From Mytilus galloprovincialis (lineage: Eukaryota; Mollusca; Bivalvia; Mytilida; Mytilidae), in the NCBI RefSeq assembly GCF_965363235.1, contig NC_134843.1, forward strand, positions 88,445,795 through 88,509,794: a DNA stretch of 64,000 bases, given 5' to 3'. Position 1 is the stretch's first letter; each line of letters begins with the position of its first letter. Both the position numbers and the translations under genes were made by a program. The notes beneath the pieces were generated by a model. That model had not been told where the DNA came from. It saw nothing but the letters and a program-made list of their open reading frames with translations, and did not search any database. Positions 11,240 to 21,500 of this stretch are shown piece after piece.

Positions 11240-13270
11240 CTACTTTATTAATAAAGTTAAATAACAGCTAACATTAATCATGTAAGATTGCAGGAAAGTA
11301 TGATTTAAATGGTTTGTAAAATTTGAATTCACTTTTAAAAGTTTTGTCTTTTTTCAATGATAGTACATAACATATTGATTTGGGAAACAATAAATTGTAT
11401 TAATCTTGCAGATAAAAAAAACAAGTGAAATGAAATTATTTAAAACTAAAGGAGGAAATTAACTTATATTTCTTTAAAAAATAAGACTGTTAGGTTATTT
11501 TTTTCTTAAAATTTTATTGTTTGAACACCACTAAAAGAAGTTAATCACATAATTAATATAATTTTATCTATGATTTTATGACATTGAGTACATGTAATGT
11601 ATGTTATGTATAAACAGCTTCACACTGTTATAGACCATGGTAAACGGCACAAACCATGCAATGACTTGAAAACGCCAACATAATCTGTGATGCAATAAAT
11701 ACATTTCTTAAACTTTGTGATTACTGTGCTCAAAAGGGGTTCTAATCTTTTAATTATTGTTCTCAATTATTCATCAATTTCAAATGTATATTCTGCTTTG
11801 TTTCAATTTATTTCACATTTTGTACAAATTCAAATCATTTATGAGCAATATTTAGTACATCTTATAACATGTACGAGATTCTTTTGAACATGTTTTTACT
11901 TGTATTTTTGCATTGTAAGAGTTTTAACATGTACAATATTATAACATGTAAAATTCGCAACTTGTACACGACATATATATCTCCTGGATGGTACGATATG
12001 CTATCAGACCTAAAAACTGTATCCATATTGGTTAATCTTTAGTTTTCAAGGCCTTATGTTGTGTGTTTGTAGACTGTTGTTTGTCGTTTATTGATTTTCT
12101 GTCATAGAGGGGTTGCTTCTCACAAGGAAGCCACGGTATTGAATTAAAAACAAAGAGTTCCAAGTGGTGAAGTTAAAATCATAATTGTAACCACGACCAA
12201 CATAGCAATATTTACAAACATACATTCTTTAGATTTAAACAACATTCATATTTTTTTCAAGTCAAATCATTTTGAATATCTTTCGCCTCTTTTTTAAAGG
12301 AGTTCCAGCCATATGCTGATGTTTGAGTCTTGTGTATAACTGTATAATATGGAATATCTATAACACTACATAAGAAGTCCATTACTGTCTTCTGATTATA
12401 TCTAAAATCTTTACCGTGATACAACAGAACTAAGTCATGCAGACATGGTAACAGGTTGTCACAAAATACCGTGCATTAAAGATCATTAAAATTACTCCAC
12501 TGGCTTAAATTTACCTGCTGTCTCAGTGTCTAGCAGCCTTGTGTTGGTTCATGCAGACATGTCCGTGCTCTTCCAATCTATTATGAGTGGTTTTTTTTCT
12601 GATAGATATATATGTTATGGGTTTTGTTTTGTCTGGTCGGAATGGATCATTTAGTATGCTTTGTAAATTTATTGGCCCTGCGGCTTCTAATTTAATATTT
12701 CGCTAGTAAGCAGTAGGGCTATGATTTTATTCAGTATGTTTGATGAAGTTCCTATATCTTTTTGTCGGTAAAAGGGTGTCTACATCATCTTCTGAAGTAA
12801 GTATAGATCAGTATACCCTCTGTATATTTCCAATATTTCCAAATATTAAGCTTATCTTGATTTCAATATATTATGATTTTAGTTGCTTAAATCTTTTGAT
12901 ATTGATCAGCATTTTATTATTGTTGTTAACTGACGATTTTCGCAAAATCGAGTTGCAGTTGAATGTATTTGTATATGAATCACGACTCTGTAAGTGTTGG
13001 CAGGCTCTTTCCAATATATCATATTAATACCCTTTATCTTCAATCTTCAATCTTTGTCGTGATGACAGAGTAATCTCTCTTGTGAATTATCCTCTCTTGT
13101 AAAATTATTTTCACTAATGTAGTTTCTCCTTTGTACTTAGATATTGTAGGTGGCGCTTTAAAAATATTATAGAATTATATAAATGTATCAAGTGAAAAAA
13201 AAATGGTTAATTAGGTTATTGGAATGGCATGAAAAAATAAAAAAATATTAAAAATTAAAAGAAATTTGTA
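11240..13270. other. Intergenic AT-rich stretch
   Basis: No gene supported. Near 12040-12110 there is a weak relative of the 'GATGTGG' repeat class (TTGTAGACTGTTGTTTGTCG). The 95-aa frame at 12740-13027 has no recognisable motif or splice context. The part next to 13271 is A/T-only-rich and may be the 3' tail of the LINE that continues at 16715. Confidence 0.45.
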
Positions 13271-13906
13271 TTAAGGGCATCCGATACAGTTTCAAGGGAG
13301 GTAACTCTTGGCGCGACGTTAAGCGTTTGAATTCCCGCAAAACGTCACTTTTTGCGGGACGTAATGCTTGTAATTTTCCGTAATAAAAAACGTTATATGG
13401 ATTTTTCGATGCCCCATTTTCTGTTTCTCCCGCATGCCAACTTCTACACCATTAATATTAGTGCTTTTGATTCTAACATGATAACAGTCTAATATAATCA
13501 TAAGAAATAAAACACATTTACTGTTTCTGTGAGATCTTCAACAAAATATCGTATAGTGAGCAATCTCAAGACGACTTACCCTTTTGGTGTTACTAATATA
13601 ATGCATGTCAATTATCATTTTTTTATTATAATTTATCATCCATGATTTGGTTCGGGTCAGATTTTCTGTCATTTTATTACAGCACAGAAAACCAATGATA
13701 TTTATAAAATAATACCAAAAATTTAGGTACACGAAGAAGTAAACTTCCTAACTGAACAATTCATTCAATTTATTTATGTTGGGTAAATAATGGTATGCCG
13801 CTAATATTAACAATGATACAACTTTAATAAAAGAACAAAGTTCCTATCAAGTTCCTCTACGTAGTACGGTTTTTATCTAACAAAAGGCAATAGCATACAA
13901 TATTTT

Positions 13907-14880
13907 TATACACCCGTAAAAATTTGACGGGACGTATTATGGTATACAAATGTCCGGCGTCCGTCTGTCCTTCGTAAACATGGTACAGCATATTTATACA
14001 TCACGTTGCGGAGGGTATAATGTTTTGATCCGTTCGTCTGTCTGTCCATCAATCCTGTTTCTTGTCATCGCAACTCGTCTTAAACTACACATCAGAATTT
14101 CATGTAACCTTGTTGGATAATAAGGACATACGGTAGATGTGCATATCGACATGAAATTACAATTCATTTTTTTCTAGGAGTTACGCCCCTTTGAACTTGA
14201 TTGCTTCAATATACTACTGCAACATTTTGACGTTGCAACTCCTCTGAAACCAACATATTTCATAAAACCTTTTTAGATAATAAGGACATACTATGCAGAT
14301 GTGCATATTGACAGGAAATTATGATTAAATTTTTTTTCTTATACAATTTTGTTTATTACAGTTATTTCATTTCTCCAGTGACAAAGTAGGTACGTGGGTA
14401 TGTGAGCACGCTCACTAAGGTTCTTTGATATCCTTATTTCATTGATCGTAACATGGTTGTTTTTTCATGATGGTCAAACAATCTGTATACTTTTTGGTGA
14501 ACTTTTTGAGTTACAGGACTTTAAACTAAAACGGGGGTATGTTTTTTTCACAGTTCGCGCTGTATCTCAAAAACTATTTATGATTATTGCTTAAAACTTT
14601 ACACACTTCTTAGTTATATTAATCTGAAGATCTGTATACTTTTTGAGGATGATTCAAATTTTATTTAAGAGTTATTGAGTTAATGAAAAAGAGGGGGTTT
14701 TCACATGTCGCGCCGTATCTCAGAAACTATTTATAATTAGCGCATAAAATTTCACATACTTGTTTAGTTAAATTACTCTTAAGATCTGTACTCTTTTCGT
14801 GATGATTCTTTAATTCATTTTGAGTTCTTGAGTTTTCATTGAGCTTCAATTTGGTATCATAGAAAATAAGAATTAGGAAT
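13907..14880 (+). repeat. Nested 'CACCCGTAAAAATTTGACGGG' monomeric repeat
   Basis: Opens with the small inverted repeat CCCGTAAAAATTTGACGGG, then GTCCGGCGTCCGTCTGTCC. It holds two sets of internal repeats: GATAATAAGGACATAC plus GCATATTGACAGGAAATTA (14115 and 14277), and a CGCGCTGTATCTCAAAAACT / CGCGCCGTATCTCAGAAACT pair (14553 and 14710). No coding content. It is contained within the TTAA-flanked element. Confidence 0.6.
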
Positions 14881-15535
14881 GAGTCGGGATATACTTAGCA
14901 TGACTACCTGTACAACCCCCATGTTGGTTTAAAAACAGGTATTATGTGTTTTTCATAAGACGACGGGCGTATCATGCGCTCGTAGCGCAGCTGTTTATAT
15001 TGTTCCTTTAAAAAAAACATATTAGAGAAATGACGGAATGACAGCAAATACAATACAATTTCAAATATAATTAATATTTCCAAATAGCATAATTCTTTTA
15101 AGGAATAGTTGATATGCACTGATTTTCGAACGTGCCCATACGATATCAGTTTTATAGAAATTAGGCAAGAATTGTACACTTGAAAAATCTAATTAACCAG
15201 AAGGACCGAAGGACAGACAGAGGAATGAACGTGCGATCTTTTATGTACCCCGCAATACGTCTCTCTGTGGTGAAAAAATATCATAGTTATTTACCAATAA
15301 AATTACGCAATGAGAGAAGTATTTGGATTTTTGAAACTTGTCACCCTCTTCCCTCCCCACCCCCACTTGAAAAAAAACAGCATTAAAAACTGAGGAGAAA
15401 GTATATAATAGTACAATATTATAAAATTGACTTGCTTTTAAATCGGAATTTGGGTGGGTTTAGTGTGGAAAGTTGGGAGAAGAGCAAATTGAAGGTTCTC
15501 CTTTATAAGGTTTTGTTTTTGTTTTCTGACAACAT

Positions 15536-15662
15536 AAAAAAAGAAGATGTGGTAAAATTTCTAATGAGACAACTCTCCACAAGAGACAAACATGACACAG
15601 AAATAAACACCTATAGGTCTTCAACAATGTGCAAAGCCCATACCGCATAGTCAGCTATAAAA
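15536..15662 (+). repeat. 'GATGTGG' repeat, nested copy
   Basis: AAGAAGATGTGGTAAAATTT, then GAGACAACTCTCCACAAGAG, then ACCTATAGGTCTTCAACAAT, then GCATAGTCAGCTATAAA. A 5' portion of the repeat class, inside the TTAA-flanked element. Confidence 0.8.
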
Positions 15663-16714
15663 ACTGCAAACTGTTTAGGAGCCTCTCAATTTTATTCAAT
15701 TGTAATCATTGACCCGAACAAAAGTTTAATTCTATGAATAAATGTGAAATTCTAGAAAGTGATTTAAACGTGAACAAAAGGATTTTAATTGGGTGTTTTA
15801 AAGAAACAGCAGCCCACCAACCAAAACAAAACAAAATCAACATTTAGTGGTCAACATATAGTATTTATAAATTTAAGTGTGTACAGTACATGTACCTGTA
15901 TGTCAAGTTCTAAATTGCCGAGTCTTTAATTTAAAAGCCGTAAAGATAATCAACAGTCCGTATTAATATTTTTCTTGAGATCTATGTTTCTCACTTAGAC
16001 CACAAACAAAGAGATCAGATGTATTTAAGATTCACATGATTTTATTTCCGAAAACAATATTACAAATTTCTAGGTAGCTCTTTGTACAAGCAATATTTAT
16101 ACATCTCAAAAATGTCGCCGGTTATTTGCAGAGATAACGTCAAAATTGTCTGCCAGCGACGTCGTGCACTTTAGCGCTAACGTTGAGGTTACAAAGGGGG
16201 GACGCAATTTTTAGAATAAATCGCGTTTATTATAAAATCCAGCACGGTGACATATATTTTTTATTTGAGATTTGGAGAAAGCATGACAAAATGCAGTTTA
16301 TGCAGAAAAATGATAAAAATGACATTTTCAGTAACAGTTTATTTCCTTATTTTTAGGTTTAAAAAATTACCACTTTGAGCATCTGGTCCGCAATGTCAAG
16401 CAAGGCTTGAACAATTGTATAGTCATTTGTGTTGGGATTTATTTTTTTCCTTATTGTCACTTATCACAGCTTCAGATTGAACCCGATCTTAATAATTTAC
16501 GACGAAGAATATTTGATCCAAATTTTTTATAACAATGCCTAACTATTTTACAAAATAGCACAAATCCCCAATTTTCAGCCTTAATTTTCTCGAAAACAAG
16601 CACGGTGACCTATGTTTTATTTCGGGTTTTATTTTTTAACTCGCCAAGGCCTACAACATGTATCAAAATTATAAAAACGACATTATATCGAGAAACTGTA
16701 TCGGATGCCCTTAA

Positions 16715-18330
16715 ATTAAATTATCCACTAAAACGGTTTGTTTCCTCTATGTACTCCGCTAATAGTTGACTGATATTTTCTGCATTTGGCGAATTGATTG
16801 TTAATAAATTGTCTAAATCTGTTGGAATTTGTCCAGTTATGAAGTATATTTGATGAAATAATGTGTCTCTGGCATCTGAATACAGGTCGCATTCAAAAAG
16901 GTAGTGTTGTACATTTTCTTTTTCTTTGCAGTGATCACAGGTTTCCGAGTTGATGTGCTGGTTTATTATAAATTGGTATGCATTTAATTTAGAATAACCT
17001 GTTCGTAAGCTGTTGATTATGTTGTACATTTTTTTTGACGGGAAGTCTTTTTTTACTTTATTTTTAACTTCAGGATGAAATCTGAAATAATGACGTCCAG
17101 CATTACTGTTTTCCCATCTGCGTTGCCATTTTTTTGTAACAGAATTTCTAGCTGCTTTTTTTTACATCTTGTTTTGTAAACACTATGTCATCAACTGCTA
17201 GTGATTCTGCTTCTTTAGCAGCTTCTTTTGCTAGGGAGTCTGCCTCATTATTTCCTTTTATGTTGGCATGTCCTGGTGTCCAGTTTAAGTTTATTAAATT
17301 CCATGTTCATTTAAATTTTTTATTTTCCCTTTGATTTCGTTAATGGTTTGATGATAGCTGTCACTTTTCCAATTAAGAGTTAAGATACCTAATGCGGTCT
17401 GACTGTCCGAAAATAAAGTTAAAGTATCAATTTGCTGTTTTGAAAAAGATTCTATGTAATCGAGTACAACTTTTATTGCTATAAGTTCAGCTAGCAAGAT
17501 TGGTCCTTTGTTAGAGACAGGTCTTTTTAATTTTTCTTCTTGATTATTAATGTAAATTATAGCTCCTGCACCGCAGGGGCCGGGATTTCCTAAACATGAC
17601 CCATCTGTAAAAGCAACTGCTGTGTTTGGTGTTTGAGATTTGAGTTGTTCAGAGATAATTTGTTTCCCTTCCTCTATTTGGGCTGTTGTTCTTGATTTTG
17701 AGCTGCCTATGTTACGCCAGTAGTCAGGGGCTCTAATGACTGATACCAGACCTTGGTATTCATACTGTGGTTTTATCTTGTTTATATCGGCAACTAATTC
17801 TGTATCTCTCATGTCTTCTGTTTGTTGATACATTTTTCCTAATGGTGATATAAATGTTTCTGGAATTTCCTCCTCTTTCAAAATTTCAAATTTTCTTTTA
17901 ATTGGGACATTATTACTGTATGAATTAATTTTTCCTAATTCTCTGATGGCCATTTCTTCTCTTCTTAAATCTATTGGTAATGTTCCACTAAGTACTTCTT
18001 ATGCTTCAAGAGATGATTGAGATGGTAAATCTAAACACAATGCTAACCCTTTTCTTTGTATTTCATTTAATTTGTCAAGATGACTTGAAGTGCTGGATTG
18101 CCAAATGCTGCTAGCATAATTAAAAATTGAACATACTAGGATAAGCTGTCATATATTTGAATAAGTGTCTTTGTTGGTACTAATGCTATTCCCTTGATTT
18201 CTCTTATAATTCCTAAAGATCTTTTGGCTTTCTTCACTGTAGATTCTATGTGACTATTGAAATTTAATTTTTCATCCAATTTTAATCCAAGTATAACTGG
18301 ATATTACCAAGTATAACAAGTATTACCCTT
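16715..18330 (-). mobile_element. 5'-truncated LINE with RNase H domain (I/Jockey-type superfamily)
   Basis: Minus-strand translation from right to left: the end of a LINE reverse transcriptase (18180-18300, LDEKLNFNSHIESTVKKAKR and SLGIIREIKG), then an RNase H domain in the 17294-17953 frame with catalytic Asp in AFTDGSCLGNPG, Glu in LLAELIAI and Asp in LFSDSQTALG. The frame breaks near 17290 and the RNase H end TPGHANIKGNNEADSLAKEA continues in another frame. Last comes a Cys/His tail (16721-17029; CDHC...HYLFEC). A plain non-LTR retrotransposon, dead by 5' truncation and at least one frameshift. It ends about 230 bases before the TARDBP start codon. Confidence 0.85.
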
Positions 18331-18557
18331 TAAAATGAAGTCCGTTATTATACGTTACTTTTCTTCATATATTTTGGTATTAAACTACACCAGATTTGAG
18401 GGTCATTTAGGCGTTTAAAAAATAGTTATTTTCTTAAGCCCCAAAAAAGAACTTTTAGACAAAGATTGCAGGATTTCGACAAATTGACAATTTTTGGCGT
18501 GGCGTCAACTGTTTTGAAGGAAATATTCGTTTCTTAAGACAGATAATAACACGAAAA
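18331..18557 (+). promoter_or_regulatory. Presumed TARDBP promoter and 5' leader
   Basis: Only about 230 bases separate the LINE remnant from the TARDBP ATG. I see no TATA box in a convincing position. Either the core promoter is here, without TATA, or the LINE remnant lies inside the promoter or a 5' untranslated exon. Confidence 0.3.
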
Positions 18558-21500
18558 ATGACACAGTATATTCAAGTTAGTGAAGATGAACATGATGAAC
18601 CAATTGAAATACCGAGTGAAACGGATGGCACTCTCCTTCTTTCAACATTAGCAGCGCAGTACCCAGGGGCCTGTGGACTAAAATACAGAAATCCATCAAC
18701 CGGAAATTTCCGTGGTGTTCGACTAAGCGAAGGGCTATTGTATCCTCCAGATAATCAATGGGGAGACCATGTTTACATTGTAGTATTCCCTAAAGGTGCT
18801 TACTCAAGAATAATGTTTTGGGTTTCCAGATGACAAATGGACATGAAAGAGAATCGAACTGTATTTTGATATTAATTTAAATTTATGGTGGACTGTTTTA
18901 GACCACTAAACCAACTTAAGCCTTTTCCCTTAAAACTTTTTAAGATTTAACAAGCGTTATACCCCTTTATTATGATAAATTTACTTTCATTCCATTCAAA
19001 ACTGAAATAAATACTGATAACTCGTGGATAACTCACAGTTTATCATGTTTGTTTGTATTAACATTAAGGCAAGCACCCAACTTACATTGTTTTGGAATTA
19101 ATGATTTGTTTTTAAGGTTCCACTAAAGTCAAAATATAGGACACTTCATAACCTCCCCTACATGTTCAATGTATAAATTTAACAGTGATATTGTTAGCTT
19201 TTTTCAAAACTACCTGTACCCTTTTTATTGGGAAAATATGTGTCATTTTTATCAAATTGTGAAATTTATAATAAACCATGAACTTGACTGGAACTTCAAT
19301 TTGCAGACCCCTTTAAAGGGGTAAACCCTCATTTGAAATAAGACCCCTTATTTTAAGTGATGATACATAAATAGATCCTCAAATCTGCACATACATGTAT
19401 AGTCATTTTAGGCATGAAAATGTATAAATGAGTGTTTTTCGGTTTGTATTCATGCACAATTACTACTGAGACTGCACTGTTTGGGAAAAAAGTTGTCTTT
19501 TTTGGGAATAATTTTAAGCCATTTTTTATTCAAATTGGGATTCTTCTCCAGGGGTTAAAGCCTTTATTCTCCGGTATTGTAATTTAAGGCAAACAATATC
19601 ACTGATAATGATTAAAGTCCTAAACTACATTTATTGGAACATGTGTTCATTTAAACATACTTAACATATACACACTGTGTCAATTGTAAATAAACTTGAA
19701 ATTGTTATGTTGTGCCCAAACCAGTTCTTGAAGGGAACACTAAATTTTCAAAAAATATGGAGGCCTGCTAGACAACTTAATTTGTTTACAATTGGTATGG
19801 ACGAATACTGTTAGATGTAAATTTAAAATCAACATTAGTTTGTACTGCATAATTTATGCAGTACAAACTAATGTTGAATTTTTCAGAAAATGTATTGATT
19901 TACGTGTTTCAGTTAATTTCATGTATTTTAGTGAATGCATACATTGGTACATGTATATAAGGTACATGTACATTACAGAAATTGGACAAATAGTATGGCA
20001 AGTCTGTATGCCCAGACTAGAAAATATTGATCACTGACTAGTTTTCTGATTTTATATAGTCATATAGGGACAAGTTTGGATATTAAGTTTCCAGACTAGT
20101 AGATGAAAAAGGTTTTTGCGCAGACTGTAATAATCTCAACATTTTTGCAAACATTTGAACATGTTGAACTTCTGAAGATTTTTTTAAAGATTTTTTACAT
20201 GTACATGTATAAAAATGTAAACCCTGAAAGTGTTATAAGCATTTCATTAATATTCTAATGTTTTAGATAACAAAAGAAAAGGAGAAGAACAAACAGAAAA
20301 TCCTTCAGCAAAAACTGTGAAGTTAGAGAAAAAGTGCAGTGATTTGATTGTATTGGGTCTGCCTTACAAAAGTACAGAAGAAGACCTAAAAACCTATTTT
20401 TCAAAGTATGGAGAATTGGTTTTAGCACAGGTTAGTTTTAAATTGAATGTAAACTAAGATATGCAGCAATTTTGAACAAACTGCATGTAATAAGCAGTGT
20501 AAAGGCTGGTTTAATTTGTGCATTTATAAGTGTCCTTGTTTTCAAAATTCCAATAGGGAACATACTTTATATAATTGTATCAATAAACCATTTTTTTCAC
20601 TATCATTTATAAGTGAACAAACATAATATACTAGTTAACATACACTTATAAATTTACATGTGCATAAATTTATTGTATCTCGTTGAACTAGCAGTAATGA
20701 TTTTGATTAATATAAATGGAACATAGAAACTACTATAAAAAAAGTTTTCTAATTATTGTTTGTTTACTTGGCATGGAAGTTGTAATGGGAGGGTCAGCAG
20801 GTACATTATTTTTCACACCCTGTTAACAAGAGGATATTCTGTATCTTCAAGATTTAGTAGAAGAATGGACAGATAACGCTGCTGTAGTTACTTGCGATCT
20901 GATCATAAAAAAGTGTCAATAGAAAATGTCTATGAAGTACAAAAGGACTTCAAACCAAAAAAGGCATAACGAGTGCATTGACCATGTTGATAAGAAACAT
21001 ATATCTAAATAACAATTAAGTATTCAGCACAATTTGTATTGATGTCTGCTTTTACTGAAATGCTATTTGAATGATTAAGGGTGGATCAAAGTAATCACAA
21101 ATGTATAATACTGTACACATTTACATGTATCAAGATATGATACCTTTTATAAAGCATAACATAATTTTATGTACCATGTATTGTCTTTTTAAAACTCATT
21201 ATAGGTGAAAATTGATCCATGGACACAAAAATCAAAAGGCTTTGGATTTATAAGGTTCCATGATCATGATGCTCAACTGAATTGCTTGGCACAACAGAGA
21301 CACATGATTGACGGAAGATGGTGTGAAGTCAATATACCAAACTCTAATGTAAGTCAAAATCAGGATTCTTGAAATTTTTATCATTATGAATAGTTTTGTG
21401 AGTTTAAGTTCATGCTTAGAGATTTTAACCAGTGGCCCGAACAGTCTTTATATTATAAAGTTCATGAGTGTGTTTTCCACAGTGCTGCAATTTTAAAAAC

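Larger units (their letters stand above)
13275..16710. mobile_element. TTAA-flanked DNA transposon (non-autonomous), 3.4 kb
   Basis: The ends are a perfect 19-bp terminal inverted repeat: GGGCATCCGATACAGTTTC at 13275-13293 and its complement at 16692-16710. Both are flanked by TTAA (13271-13274, 16711-16714), the target duplication of piggyBac and Kolobok type transposons. Inside are a CG-rich hairpin (13334-13358, 9-bp arms CCCGCAAAA), a nested monomeric repeat (13907-14880), a nested 'GATGTGG' copy (15536-15662), and two subterminal relatives of GCACGGTGACMTATRTTTTA near 16240 and 16600. I see no transposase, so it depended on another element. It sits at the 3' end of a minus-strand LINE, so it is younger than that LINE. 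Confidence 0.75.

Noticed and set aside
12740-13027. 95-aa open frame
   Set aside because: Hydrophobic, low-complexity, no motif and no splice partners.
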